Assembly (NCBI RefSeq): GCF_016031655.1
Contig: NZ_JACCHQ010000018.1
Coordinates: 105,216 to 169,215 of the forward strand
Reading direction: 5' to 3'
Length of the DNA stretch: 64,000 bases
From: Bradyrhizobium glycinis
GTDB lineage: Bacteria > Pseudomonadota > Alphaproteobacteria > Rhizobiales > Xanthobacteraceae
Below the pieces are notes generated by a model. That model was not told the DNA's origin and did no database searches. It worked only from the letters and a program-made list of their open reading frames with translations. The position numbers and the translations under genes are program-made. Position 1 is the stretch's first letter; every line of letters begins with the position of its first letter. Below are positions 27,453-36,527 of this stretch, piece after piece.

Positions 27453-28337
27453 TTACAAGGCCGCGAGTTCGGCGGCGGTCTTGCCGATGATGGATTCGTC
27501 CACCGGCTTCATAATGCCATGCTCCATCAGCATGTCCTCGAGCTCGTCCATGGAGATCGGGGTCGGGATAATGCCTTTGCCGCCATTATTGTGAATCTTG
27601 GTCGCAAGATTGCGATAGTGGTCGGCCTGCTTGGAATCAGGTGCATATTCCAGCACTGTCATGCGGCGCAACTCGGCATGCTGCACCACGTTGTCGCGCG
27701 GCACGAAGTAGATCAGCTGAGTGCCCAGCTTCTTGGCCAACGCTTCCGCCAACTCAAGCTCCTTGTCGGTCTGGCGCTCGTTGCAGATCAGACCGCCCAG
27801 CCGCACGCCACCAGAGTTTGCGTATTTCAGGATGCCCTTTGAAATGTTGTTTGCGGCATACATAGCCATCATTTCACCGGACATCACGATATAGATTTCC
27901 TGCGCCTTGTTCTCGCGTATTGGCATCGCAAAGCCACCGCAAACGACGTCGCCGAGCACGTCGTATGAGACATAGTCAATGTTATCGTAGGCCCCGTTCT
28001 CCTCCAGGAAATTGATCGAGGTGATGACGCCGCGGCCGGCGCAGCCGACACCCGGCTCAGGACCACCGGACTCCACGCAGCGAATGTCCTTGTAGCCGAC
28101 CTTCATTACGTCCTCGAGCTCGAGGTCTTCCACGCTGCCGGCGCTCGCTGCAAGGCTCAAAATCGTGTCTTGCGCCTTGGCGTGCAGAATCAAGCGGGTC
28201 GAGTCCGCTTTCGGATCGCACCCTACAATGAGGATTTTCTGGCCCATCTCGGCCAGTGCCGCCAGCGTGTTTTGTGAAGTGGTCGACTTGCCGATGCCGC
28301 CCTTCCCGTAGAACGCGATTTGTCTCAGTGAAGACAT
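27453..28337 (-). CDS. nifH: Nitrogenase iron protein NifH (dinitrogenase reductase)
   Basis: A 294-residue protein with the P-loop GKGGIGKSTTSQN, the Fe-S ligand cysteines in GCAGRGVIT and DVVCGGFAMP, and the ADP-ribosylation-type context RGVIT around the Arg. It is the ATP-dependent electron donor to NifDK, is also needed for FeMo-co assembly, and acts as a cytoplasmic homodimer. ATG 28337 follows GGAGAGC. It is first in the unit nifH-nifQ-nifW-fixBCX, driven by the -24/-12 element at 28501-28515 with a NifA site at 28614. It is full length, with all family residues. Confidence 0.99.
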   Translation of the reverse strand: MSSLRQIAFYGKGGIGKSTTSQNTLAALAEMGQKILIVGCDPKADSTRLILHAKAQDTILSLAASAGSVEDLELEDVMKVGYKDIRCVESGGPEPGVGCAGRGVITSINFLEENGAYDNIDYVSYDVLGDVVCGGFAMPIRENKAQEIYIVMSGEMMAMYAANNISKGILKYANSGGVRLGGLICNERQTDKELELAEALAKKLGTQLIYFVPRDNVVQHAELRRMTVLEYAPDSKQADHYRNLATKIHNNGGKGIIPTPISMDELEDMLMEHGIMKPVDESIIGKTAAELAAL

Positions 28338-28500
28338 GTTGCTCTCCATCAACCGATTTACCAAAAGTTGCGCGGGTTGCTTCGCGCGAGTTTGTTTCTC
28401 TCGCAGAAACGGGGCACACTTGTTCGAGGGAAGGAGTGCATCGCTCGTCTTACGCGTTGGCGTGCACTCAGCCCTCAGCCAGTGTTGCTGCCGCTTATCA

Positions 28501-28515
28501 GCAACCGCCGTGCCA
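28501..28515 (-). promoter_or_regulatory. RpoN -24/-12 promoter of nifH
   Basis: On the minus strand TGGCAC-N5-TTGC (28515 to 28501), a perfect sigma-54 core. It lies 164 bp ahead of the nifH start. Confidence 0.92.
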
Positions 28516-28613
28516 AGATTGACTTCGCTCCCTAAGCTTCTGACTACGTTTCTGGAAACCAGCCAACCGGTGAGTGATCCCGGCATTTCGGGATCTGACA
28601 TGATCTGCGCGAT

Positions 28614-28629
28614 TGTCAGAAAGCAAACA
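28614..28629. promoter_or_regulatory. NifA upstream activator site of nifH
   Basis: TGT-N10-ACA exactly, 99 bp upstream of the -24/-12 element. Confidence 0.85.
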
Positions 28630-28639
28630 TGACCACAAA

Positions 28640-29940
28640 CGATCATGCGAAAAGCCGATTTGCACCGTCTTGTTCCCATGCGTCAGGTATGGAACGAAAC
28701 TTAGCGCTTTTCTCGCGAACCAGGTGATTGAGGGAGAGTGGATATGCACGTCGGACTCGAGCACTGGCGGGACCTTCGAGCAGTGCTGTAAATGCGGTAC
28801 GGCGCTTGCTGCACTGACATTGGAGATGATCGGCAATAACTTCGAATGGGCTCAGGGGAGCCGCAGCACCGTGCCAATCGTTCCGCTCAGCGCGCCTACA
28901 TAGGTATGTCGTGGCGACAATCACCTTTTATCCCCGGCAAATACTAACGCGGGTCAACTTCAAGCCCTGAAGTTCGCCGGTCACGCCAAGCGCACTCTCA
29001 TTGCTGATAGGCGATCCGATCCTGATACGAAGACCGCTGCCGACGCAGATGGGGCACGATGTGCCGCACTTGATCATGAGCCTGTGCTGTCGCTACTTAG
29101 CGGCAAGAACCAAGATGATCTTCGTGGATGCTTGCAGCAAGCCGCAAACGTTATCCCAGCCGTCAGGAACTGGCGGCACGTACTCCCAATGTCGGCATTC
29201 GAGCGCGATATAGACGACGCCGCCCCGGAGCAGCCGCCCGCGCGGGCTCGTGTGAGCCAAGATCCGCGTCGGCTGTACACGTGAAGGAAACGCAAGTTGC
29301 AAACGGCGTTGAGGCGGGGGCACGCGCTCGATGAGATTGCCTTGTCCGGCTTAATAAAATTGAGACCCCTTTCTGGTGCGGTTCTCGCGTCAGAACTCGT
29401 AAGTAAGCCCACTGGCGAACCATGGGTTGATATGGGGCGCCCGGTTATGCGATCGCATTATTGCGATCGCCGAGTCCTCCGGCCAGCTCAGGCGCCCGCG
29501 AGAGTAATGGGAGGCGACGGCTCACGAAGGCGTGGGGCGCGACGACAACCTCCTGCCCTTGGCTATGCGAAGCGTCTTCAGACGCAGCCAGGAGCTCAAT
29601 GTGTACCACTTGAGACCGCAGCAGCATATGCGGCCAAGATAGACCGCGAAAGCGCTCTCAAGGCCGTCAGTGATCTGCCCGGTTGCGGCGAACACAGGAG
29701 CGTCTTGACGGCCGGGAGCTCCGCGAAGGTGACGTCGGGATCGGACCGCGGAATGAGAAACTGATTTCTGTGCACGGTGTGCGTGCCGTCAAGCCGATAC
29801 TCTGCTAGCTCACCGCACTCCACCCAACACACTTTTAGCCGATACTATGCCCGCCGCTCGCGTCGGATCGGTCGTTCACGCAGTGATCTGATCCAGCGAG
29901 CAGATGATGCTTGAGACAAGCAAACTGCCGGAACGGCTGA
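28640..29940. other. Non-coding interval between the nifH promoter and the nifB operon tail
   Basis: About 1.3 kb with no gene I can support. A minus-strand frame at 29596-29832 (CWVECGELAEYRLDGTHTVHRNQFLI...) looks protein-like over its first 40 residues and may be a relic. Two GCGATCGC octamers flank a 6-base centre near 29451-29472 (TGCGATCGCATTATTGCGATCG). Confidence 0.35.
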
Positions 29941-29944
29941 TCCG

Positions 29945-30145
29945 CTAATCCGACGCCTCACTGCACACAAACGCAAGCTGAGGCAAGCGGCGCCGCAGCT
30001 CGACAAACGTGTTCGTCTCGGCGCCATCGGCTGAGAGCAACCGTTCGATTTCGATCAATTCCTCGGCGATGAGCGCCCGCGTTGTACCACTATGACTCGT
30101 CGAAGGTGGCTCGTCATTGCCAGAACAGCCCCTCCGGATCGGCAT
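29945..30145 (-). CDS. Small nif-cluster protein (DUF6129-like)
   Basis: A 66-residue protein with TRALIAEELIEIERLLSADG and LRRRLPQLAFVCSEASD, the helical motif of a small family found only beside nif genes. The start at 30145 overlaps the 3' end of the DUF3024 gene by 32 bases, consistent with translational coupling. Function is unknown. Confidence 0.6.
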   Translation of the reverse strand: MPIRRGCSGNDEPPSTSHSGTTRALIAEELIEIERLLSADGAETNTFVELRRRLPQLAFVCSEASD

Positions 30146-30473
30146 TCAAATCGTCGATTGCAGACGTCAAGCGGTGGTAAAGGCTATAAAATTCCCAGTT
30201 TCCTCGCGCGTGATTCTTGCGAAACATTTTCCAGATCCCGCTCACGGCATCATAATGAACTAGCGCAACATCGATGAGAGCGCCGTCTTTGTCGATGTTG
30301 CGCGAGCAACAGGGGCTCTCGATGAGATAGCCGCCCCTCACCGGCCTCACATTGGGCGAGACGTAGAGATAGCGCTTGCGCGAGCTCAAGCTGCGCTCGA
30401 TCCGTTTTCGATCGAGCTCATTGGGGTGAGGCACCAGCTCGGCTTTTACCTTCCTCGGCAGCGCGGTATTCAT
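30114..30473 (-). CDS. Nif-cluster protein with DUF3024-like domain
   Basis: A 119-residue protein (ELDRKRIERSLSSRKRYLYVSPNVRPVRGGYLIESPCCSRNID...HARGNWEFYSLYHRLTSAIDDLNADPEGLFWQ). Two adjacent cysteines in ESPCCSRNID are notable. The family is conserved among nif clusters of alpha-proteobacteria but its role is not known. It follows the second nifZ-type gene by 15 bases in the nifB operon. Confidence 0.65.
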   Translation of the reverse strand: MNTALPRKVKAELVPHPNELDRKRIERSLSSRKRYLYVSPNVRPVRGGYLIESPCCSRNIDKDGALIDVALVHYDAVSGIWKMFRKNHARGNWEFYSLYHRLTSAIDDLNADPEGLFWQ

Positions 30474-30488
30474 GGCGGAAGCCTCTCT

Positions 30489-30728
30489 TCAAAGCACTGT
30501 GATTTCTTCTTCAAGACAGCCGATGAGCAGTTGCTCGCCGAAATCGACGATATAGATCGGCACGTCCGCTTCGGTATGGATAGCGACCTTGATGATCTCG
30601 CCGGTCGCCCCGGCGGGGAGCAGGACCCCGTCGGGCTCTCTATTCGGAAATGAGTGGTCGTTGATGAGGTCGACTGCGGTTTTGACCCGCTGACCGCGCC
30701 GAAATTTCGGAAAACCGGGCTGAGTCAT
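30489..30728 (-). CDS. Second NifZ-family protein
   Basis: A 79-residue protein with the NifZ fold signature FRRGQRVKTAVDLINDHSFP...LLPAGATGEIIKVA...VDFGEQLLIGCLEEEI. NifZ helps form the second P-cluster pair in NifDK. It overlaps the preceding nifZ by 4 bases (ATGA). Bradyrhizobial clusters often carry such a tandem pair. Whether the two copies differ in target is unknown. Confidence 0.8.
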   Translation of the reverse strand: MTQPGFPKFRRGQRVKTAVDLINDHSFPNREPDGVLLPAGATGEIIKVAIHTEADVPIYIVDFGEQLLIGCLEEEITVL

Positions 30729-31039
30729 GACTCCTCCGGCAATGGCGGATCATCGATCTGTTCGCAGGCGTCTGCCGGCTCTAGTTCCTTGCGCTTCATG
30801 CCAACGCGATATCCGCTTTCTAGAAACTCCACGCCGTAGATGTAGAATTGCTGCAGGAACGTGCCGATTGAGACGACGTAACCCACCTCTCCCTTTCTAA
30901 CTAAGATTTCACCAATCTCCTTGCCGCCATAGGTGCCATCATTGCGGATATTGCGATTGGCTCGCAGCTTTTGGCCAAAGCTGAACACAGGTGGATCGTT
31001 GAGCTCGACGACATCGGTGTCGCGAACAATGCTGTTCAT
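30725..31039 (-). CDS. nifZ: NifZ, P-cluster maturation protein
   Basis: A 104-residue protein with FSFGQKLRANRNIRNDGTYGG-EIGEILVRKGEVGYVVSIGTFLQQFYIYGVEFLE, the classical NifZ sequence. It acts on the MoFe protein during P-cluster formation. ATG 31039 follows GAGGAGCTCTAC. It is third in the nifB operon, 288 bases after fdxN. That gap holds no gene. Confidence 0.93.
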   Translation of the reverse strand: MNSIVRDTDVVELNDPPVFSFGQKLRANRNIRNDGTYGGKEIGEILVRKGEVGYVVSIGTFLQQFYIYGVEFLESGYRVGMKRKELEPADACEQIDDPPLPEES

Positions 31040-31327
31040 GTAGAGCTCCTCATAGATCGTTCCCTCTAGAGATCCAGCAAGCGCACCTTTTCCATCGCAA
31101 GCGAGGATCCTGCATCACTTGGTGCTCGCTTGGCTATTGGCGCTGCCTATGCCCCACTCTCGGTATAGAGAAGCACCTCCAGACCGCAGCCCAGAAAGAA
31201 ATGCCGCCGGGCGGTGCTGCCGACCAGCAACGCACTATGTAGCTCAATCAAGCGCAGTCGCGAAAACCGAACGTCGGCGGCGTGTTCAGAACCAGCTCTT
31301 GGCATGCCGTTCATAGGTGCTCACGCG

Positions 31328-31552
31328 CTACGCTGGCGCTTGGTAGCGAGGCAAGGACGTGTCAATCACGCAGGTATTGTCAACCGGACAGACGGCGACA
31401 CATTGCGGCTCGTCGAAATAGCCGACGCATTCGGTGCACTTCGCCGCTTCAATGACGAAGTTTCCCCGCACCTCCGAGATGGCAACGTTCGGGCACAAGG
31501 GTTCGCAGGCCGAGCAACTCGTACACTGCGAGGCGATGATCTTAAATGGCAC
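31328..31552 (-). CDS. fdxN: FdxN-type 2[4Fe-4S] ferredoxin
   Basis: A 74-residue ferredoxin with two cysteine clusters, CTSCSACEPLCPN and CTECVGYFDEPQCVAVCPV, the longer spacing in the second being typical of FdxN/FrxA. It donates electrons for nitrogenase or NifB function and is located next to nifB (10 bp). It starts at GTG 31552 with GGAGGA 7 bases upstream. A paralogue, 67 residues, lies at 49027-49230. Confidence 0.95.
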   Translation of the reverse strand: MPFKIIASQCTSCSACEPLCPNVAISEVRGNFVIEAAKCTECVGYFDEPQCVAVCPVDNTCVIDTSLPRYQAPA

Positions 31553-31562
31553 ATATTCCTCC

Positions 31563-33125
31563 TTACGCGACAGAGATCAGAGCTTCCCGCCGGATCGCGG
31601 CGTCGCGCTCCGCGTGTTGGATCTCCCCCCGTTTCACCTTATCCAGATAAGATCTGAACCAGGCGATCGTCGACTTCTCAATGAACTCGTGGGCATATTG
31701 ATCGACTGGCTCGATCCCCGCCTTGATCAGATTGCTTTTCGGGCAGCCTCCGATCTTGGCCACGAAAACCGCATGGCAATCATGGATGCCACGGATGATG
31801 GCGGAAAGCCTGTCCTCCTCGCCATAACCGCCCTGACAGTAAACGTCCACTCGGCGGTGGCCGACGAATTTGGCGCCGGATGTAGACAGTTCGTACATTT
31901 GAAATTCCTTTGCGTGCCCAAAGTGCTCGTTGATCAATCCCGAGCCCTTGGTTGCGACCGCCACCAGAAGAGTGATCGTGCTCATCTCTCCGGCAAATTC
32001 CGCAAGCTCCTTTTGGCCGGCCGCGACCTGGGCGGCCCGCTGATCCTCTACCCTTTCCTGATAAGCCTTGCGCATTTGCAAGTCATATTGGACGTTCATT
32101 TTCATGACCCGACCCGTGGTGAACTCCGCGCTGCGATCCTCCGCGAGTAGGCCGACGGCATCGGCGCGACACTGGCGGCAATGCCGCATCATGTTTATCT
32201 CCCCTTCGCAAGCATCTTGCAGCGCCCGCAATTCTTGCGCCGTCGGTCCGCGCTGGCCATTGAGACCAAATACCGTGCCGTGCTCGGGCGCGGAGATCAG
32301 CGGCATGATGTTGTGAAGGAAGGCACCACGCGACTTCACCACCCTGTTAACCTCGACCAGGTGGTCATCGTTGATGTTGGGGATCATCACCGAGTTGACC
32401 TTGCACAAGATACCCCGTTCGCTAAGCATCTCGAGGCCTTGCAGCTGCCGATCGGTGAGTATTCTTGCCGCATCGATGCCGGTGTAGCGCTTATGGTTGA
32501 AGAATATCCACGGATAGATTTCGGCGCCGATGTCAGGATCAACCGTGTTTATGGTGATAGTAACGTGGTCAATATTTGCCCTGACGATGGTATCAACATG
32601 GTCTGGCAAAGCCAGTCCATTGGTTGACAGGCACAACTTGATGTCGGGAGCCGCTTTGGTGACCAACTCGAATGTTTTGAAGGTCTTTTCTGGATTGGCC
32701 AGGGGATCGCCGGGACCAGCTATGCCAAGCACCGTCATCTGCGGAATGCTGGTCGCTACCGCGAGCATTTTTCTGACCGCTTGCTCAGGGGTGAGCTTCT
32801 CGCTCACCACGCCTGGACGCGATTCGTTTACGCAGTCGTATTTTCGGTTGCAGTAATTGCATTGGATGTTGCAGGCGGGCGCGACCGCTACATGCATACG
32901 TGCGTAATGATGGTGTGCTTCTTCGCTGTAGCAGGGATGGTTCTTCACTTTGTCCCAGATTTCGTTCGGCAAATCGCCTTGCCCTGCCTGCGAGCCGCAG
33001 CTCGTCTGGCGCGACTTGGCTGAAGCCCGGCAGCCCTTGTGCTCGGCTGCCGGCTGAATCCGATTGCCGCTATCCACGGCAGCTGTGACATATTCTCCGC
33101 GTCCGACAACGGCCCTAATTTTCAT
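31563..33125 (-). CDS. nifB: NifB, radical SAM FeMo-co precursor synthase
   Basis: A 520-residue protein with the radical SAM motif CNIQCNYC (C85, C89, C92) in an N-terminal domain that forms NifB-co (Fe8S9C), and a C-terminal NifX-like domain (ITLLVAVATKGSGLINEHFGHAKEF) from about residue 395. It is complete. ATG 33125 follows CAGGG. It heads the operon nifB-fdxN-nifZ-nifZ2-DUF3024-DUF6129, with its own sigma-54 promoter and NifA site. Confidence 0.98.
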   Translation of the reverse strand: MKIRAVVGRGEYVTAAVDSGNRIQPAAEHKGCRASAKSRQTSCGSQAGQGDLPNEIWDKVKNHPCYSEEAHHHYARMHVAVAPACNIQCNYCNRKYDCVNESRPGVVSEKLTPEQAVRKMLAVATSIPQMTVLGIAGPGDPLANPEKTFKTFELVTKAAPDIKLCLSTNGLALPDHVDTIVRANIDHVTITINTVDPDIGAEIYPWIFFNHKRYTGIDAARILTDRQLQGLEMLSERGILCKVNSVMIPNINDDHLVEVNRVVKSRGAFLHNIMPLISAPEHGTVFGLNGQRGPTAQELRALQDACEGEINMMRHCRQCRADAVGLLAEDRSAEFTTGRVMKMNVQYDLQMRKAYQERVEDQRAAQVAAGQKELAEFAGEMSTITLLVAVATKGSGLINEHFGHAKEFQMYELSTSGAKFVGHRRVDVYCQGGYGEEDRLSAIIRGIHDCHAVFVAKIGGCPKSNLIKAGIEPVDQYAHEFIEKSTIAWFRSYLDKVKRGEIQHAERDAAIRREALISVA

Positions 33126-33188
33126 TTTACCCTGCAGGCATCATCAGCCTCCCACGACCATCCGTGGCGAGCCTCAAGAAGCTAAGTA

Positions 33189-33203
33189 GCAACTTGCATG
33201 CCA
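33189..33203 (-). promoter_or_regulatory. RpoN -24/-12 promoter of nifB
   Basis: Minus strand TGGCAT-N5-TTGC, 64 bp ahead of the nifB ATG, with correct GG-N10-GC spacing. Confidence 0.85.
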
Positions 33204-33290
33204 TAGTGGAGATGATGAAAGTTCCACCAAATTCCAATGAGTTAGCGAAAGGAACGGCGCTGGCGCATGTAAGAACAGCAATGATGCGTT

Positions 33291-33306
33291 TGTTGAAAAT
33301 GCGACA
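33291..33306. promoter_or_regulatory. NifA upstream activator site of nifB
   Basis: Exact TGT-N10-ACA, 88 bp upstream of the nifB -24/-12 element. Confidence 0.8.
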
Positions 33307-33309
33307 GAT

Positions 33310-34220
33310 ACACTCGTTATGCTCAAGCACAGCTCCACCGCTTGCACGTTCATTCTCCCGCTAGGCTAGCAGGCCGGCTTAATCCGAAAGGGTTTTCCGG
33401 CGCTAAAGCTCTCAGAATATGCCGATATGAGCTGGCGGATTCGTCGGTAGTGGGCCAGAAGTCGCTCAGCCGCGCAAGCGAGCCCCAATCGCAAGCAATG
33501 TCACGCGTTGCTCGAGTAGAAAGCGGAGCTCGTTGCCACTGAGCGCGCCCAGGATCTACGATCGCGTAGTGAGTTGCCGCCCGAGCTGCTGATGATTTGT
33601 TGCGTATAGCTATTAAATAGCCGTTCGTGAGACAGGACCGTCCGGTCGGCCTTTCCGTGATGGTGTCCGGATTTGGCGCTTGAATGTCGATTTCGGTCAG
33701 CGGCGCGACATAGTCAGGTCGAAGATAGCGAAGTTGTTGGTCCGCTGCACGCAGCCATGCTGCTTATACAGCACCCCGGGCCACCTGCCAGCCACGCCAC
33801 TGTCGAACTATTGGCCAGCGGACTCGCAACAACGATACTGGCGATCTCGCCAATGCCGCGCGGGTATTGTTCTGCACTTGCCGATGTATCGCGCTTACCC
33901 AGCGCCGCGTGCAGCGACAGAGACAAAAGATGGTGGTGGAACCACCTCGGCTCGATTGGCCGAGCGAAGCCTGCGTCAGCAATCCTGTTACCGCGGATCG
34001 ACTTTTGCTGATTTCCATATGCTGCGCCTGACGCAGCAGCGTGAACTTGTTGGCAAAGAAAGCGGCCAACACCCCTGGTGGGGCCGGTACATCGGATCTG
34101 CCCGATTCTGCAAGACTAGGAACGACATACGGACCAAATGCTCCGGCCCTCGGGCCGGCAGCAATGTCCACGAGAGTTGCCTTGCATGGCCGCATCGACA
34201 AAGTCGATCTGCGGAGGCGG
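33310..34220. other. Gene-free interval between nifT and the nifB control region
   Basis: About 0.9 kb. A minus-strand frame at 33764-34201 is open but lacks a ribosome-binding site and resembles no family I know. Otherwise nothing is seen. It does not contain a NifA or RpoN motif. Confidence 0.35.
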
Positions 34221-34222
34221 CT

Positions 34223-34447
34223 TCACGGATCGTCCTCGTTTCGGCCGCGCTTTTTAGCATTGATTGTGATCGGTAATCGTGTGTCACTCGCCATCTGGGG
34301 CAAATCGAACACCCAACCATTAGCTACTTTGATCCAGCCACCCCATAGCGTCTCGTACTCAGATTCCACGATTGGCTCTTCGAGATCCTTTTTTGGGACG
34401 TAGATCGACAGGCCGGCTTCCGGAGATCGGCGAATCATGATCTTCAC
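34223..34447 (-). CDS. nifT: NifT (FixU)
   Basis: A 74-residue protein (V/MKIMIRRSPEAGLSIYVPKKDLEEPIV...LWGGWIKVANGWVFDLP) matching NifT/FixU from end to end. The role is not established; it is conserved in nif clusters. It starts at GTG 34447, five bases after the nifS stop, with GGGAG upstream. The in-frame ATG at 34438 is a less likely start. Confidence 0.9.
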   Translation of the reverse strand: MKIMIRRSPEAGLSIYVPKKDLEEPIVESEYETLWGGWIKVANGWVFDLPQMASDTRLPITINAKKRGRNEDDP

Positions 34448-34451
34448 GAAG

Positions 34452-35624
34452 TCAACTCCCTGACTTGACGCGGGAAACGGCGCGCAGGCGAGCCACGATG
34501 TCGGACACTGCGCACACGACCTCATTGACGTCCGCGACTGAGGTTTCACGCGACAGAGAAAAGCGCACCGTGCCGCGCATCCGCCACGCCGGCACCTGCA
34601 TGGCTCGCAGAACATGGGATGGCTGCAAAGAACCCGAGTTGCAGGCCGATCCGAGCGATACGGCGATTCCTGCCCGATTGAGATGGTGAGCGATGGCTTC
34701 GCCTTCGAGATGGTCGAAGGCAATAGAGGCCGTGTTCGCTAACCGATTGCTGATATCGCCGAGTGCAACGCACTCGCCGCTAGATAAGATTCCCTGCTCA
34801 AGACGGTCGCGCAACGCGCCGATGCGAACGCGCTCCGGTTCGAGCCGCTCCACCGCGAGCTCGGCAGCCTTTCCCAGGCCAACAATGCCGGGAACATTCG
34901 CGGTCCCGCCGCGGCGCCCTCGTTCCTGTGATCCGCCGCAGATCAGCGGCTCGAATTTTATTCCTTTGCGCAGATATAGCGCGCCGATTCCCTTAGGGCC
35001 GTGCAACTTGTGCGCGGATAGCGACAGCATGTCGACCGCACTGTCCTTTAGATCCACCCCCACCTTACCGACAGCCTGGACAGCATCGGTGTGGAACAGC
35101 GCGCCCGCTTCACGGGTCAACCCGGCCAAGAATTCCACAGGAAACGTCGTTCCGGTCTCGTTGTTGGCCCACATCACCGAGGCAATCGCTGTGCGGGGTC
35201 CGAGCGCACAGCGAAACGCCTCGATGTCGATCCTTCCGCGGGAATCTACGGGTACGGTGTGCGTCTTGACTCCTCTTGTCGCTAATCGCTCGGTTAGCGC
35301 AAGAACAGCGGAGTGCTCTACCGAGGTAGTGACGACCTCGTCGCGGTCTTTTTGGGTGGCCAGCGCAGAGAGGATCGCGGCATTGTTGGCCTCCGTCCCT
35401 CCTGAAGTGAAAACTATTTCGTGATCGTATGTATTTCCTAGCAGGCGGCGCAAGCTGTGCCGGGCCTGCCTCAGAGCACCTGCGACCTCTTCGCCAAAGG
35501 CATGCGGCGATGACGGATTGCCGAATTGCTCCGTGAAGAACGGCAGCATGGCTTGCACGACGGATGGATCGACCCGGGTCGTTGCATTGTTATCGAGGTA
35601 AATCGGCACTCGATTCTCGCTCAA
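34452..35624 (-). CDS. nifS: NifS, cysteine desulfurase
   Basis: A 390-residue PLP enzyme with LDNNATTRVDP at the N terminus, the PLP-binding lysine in SAHKLHGPKG, and the active cysteine in SACNSGSLQPSHVL. It supplies sulfur for nitrogenase clusters. Translation appears to start at TTG 35624, overlapping the stop of the upstream NifU-like fragment by 4 bases. GTG 35609 is an alternative. Its usual partner NifU is not intact here. Confidence 0.96.
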   Translation of the reverse strand: MSENRVPIYLDNNATTRVDPSVVQAMLPFFTEQFGNPSSPHAFGEEVAGALRQARHSLRRLLGNTYDHEIVFTSGGTEANNAAILSALATQKDRDEVVTTSVEHSAVLALTERLATRGVKTHTVPVDSRGRIDIEAFRCALGPRTAIASVMWANNETGTTFPVEFLAGLTREAGALFHTDAVQAVGKVGVDLKDSAVDMLSLSAHKLHGPKGIGALYLRKGIKFEPLICGGSQERGRRGGTANVPGIVGLGKAAELAVERLEPERVRIGALRDRLEQGILSSGECVALGDISNRLANTASIAFDHLEGEAIAHHLNRAGIAVSLGSACNSGSLQPSHVLRAMQVPAWRMRGTVRFSLSRETSVADVNEVVCAVSDIVARLRAVSRVKSGS

Positions 35625-35860
35625 TCCACCGGCTCGCCAACAGGAGAAACGGTGATCGGGCGGACCAATTCGCCGAGTCTATCGAGCAGCGGCACCTGAA
35701 TGCCTTCCAGCGTCACCCTCCAAAGCCTATACGGCGTGCAGGCACCGGTCTGCCCCCTGTTGCCATCGACGCCGATCAGCTGACAGTCGCCACCATCGCA
35801 ATGCGGATTGTGTCGGGTCTCTTGGGGAGCAACGCGAATGCCACGCTTTAGGGCTGTCAC
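35621..35860 (-). pseudogene. Remnant of NifU: C-terminal NFU domain without its CxxC
   Basis: The frame (79 codons) reads PHCDGGDCQLIGVDGNR...GACTPYRLWRVTLEGIQVPLLDRLGELV, matching the NifU C-terminal NFU domain (DGGDCELVDVDG...GACxGCxxAxxTLxGIQxxLxxxLGEFV). The Fe-S binding pair C-x-x-C has become C-T-P-Y. The upstream scaffold and central 2Fe-2S domains are absent. It opens with GTG and no ribosome-binding site. It sits between iscN and nifS, where R. etli has nifU. It could still be translated by coupling, but it should not bind a cluster. Confidence 0.7.
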
Positions 35861-35933
35861 GATTGGCCCAGTTGTTCTGGCCCGGCCAGCATGCTTCGAC
35901 TGTCTCCTCTTCGTCGGCTGAACGACTTGTTCT

Positions 35934-36254
35934 TCAGCTGAACGATTTTCCGCAGGAGCAGCTCACGGTGGCGTTCGGGTTATGAAAGGTAAAGCCAGAT
36001 CTCTCCAGCGCCATCACAAAATCGATGGTCGTGCCAGCCAAATGCTCACGGCTTTTGTTATCGACGAACACCTTCAAACCGTCGCGTTCGATGACGGTAT
36101 CGTCGGGCTTCGGTTCCTCGGCCAGACCCATCTTGTATTTGAATCCATTGCAGCCGCCCGCTTCAACAATAACGCGCAGACCGCCAGTCGGGTGGGTCGA
36201 CGATGAAATCGCGCTCTTGATTGCATTTACTGCGCTATCCGTCAGGTTGATCAC
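35934..36254 (-). CDS. iscN: IscN/HesB, A-type Fe-S carrier
   Basis: A 106-residue A-type carrier with the three cysteines of the family: GGCNGFKY and the C-terminal CSCGKSFS. It accepts Fe-S clusters and passes them to apoproteins. It starts at GTG 36254 after GAGAGG. It leads iscN-(nifU relic)-nifS-nifT, and a consensus sigma-54 element lies 37 bases upstream. Confidence 0.93.
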   Translation of the reverse strand: MINLTDSAVNAIKSAISSSTHPTGGLRVIVEAGGCNGFKYKMGLAEEPKPDDTVIERDGLKVFVDNKSREHLAGTTIDFVMALERSGFTFHNPNATVSCSCGKSFS

Positions 36255-36290
36255 TGCTACCTCTCAGCACTTGAATCTAGCTTGCCAAGA

Positions 36291-36305
36291 GCAAGTCACG
36301 TGCCA
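36291..36305 (-). promoter_or_regulatory. RpoN -24/-12 promoter of iscN-nifS-nifT
   Basis: Minus strand TGGCAC-N5-TTGC, a perfect core, 37 bp from the start codon. Two NifA-like sites upstream each carry one mismatch: TGT-N10-ACC at 36349-36364 and TGT-N10-ACG at 36367-36382. They lie between this promoter and the divergent one at 36455. Confidence 0.85.
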
Positions 36306-36454
36306 GCGTGCAAATGCTTGATGAATGCTGGCTTGTTCGGATCGCGCCTGTTGGCTTTGAAACCGTTGTCGCATACCTGACGAGGCTACCTGAGGCGATC
36401 ACGCCCACTGAAGCGTAGCCTTCTAAGAAATGCCAAAGGCCGCTACGCATGCAA

Positions 36455-36470
36455 CGGCAAGCAATTTGCA
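36455..36470 (+). promoter_or_regulatory. Divergent -24/-12-like promoter of the 36528 gene
   Basis: CGGCAAG-N4-TTTGCA keeps the invariant GG-N10-GC (GG 36456, GC 36468). It lies 58 bp ahead of ATG 36528. Confidence 0.55.
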
Positions 36471-36527
36471 TCGCATCCGTGCACCGGCCAGAACGTCGGT
36501 AAAGAGCTTAGTTTGAGGACGAATCTA

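Noticed and set aside
33764..34201. Minus-strand frame of 145 codons between nifT and nifB
   Set aside because: No family resemblance, no ribosome-binding site and not conserved in known nif cluster layouts that I recall.
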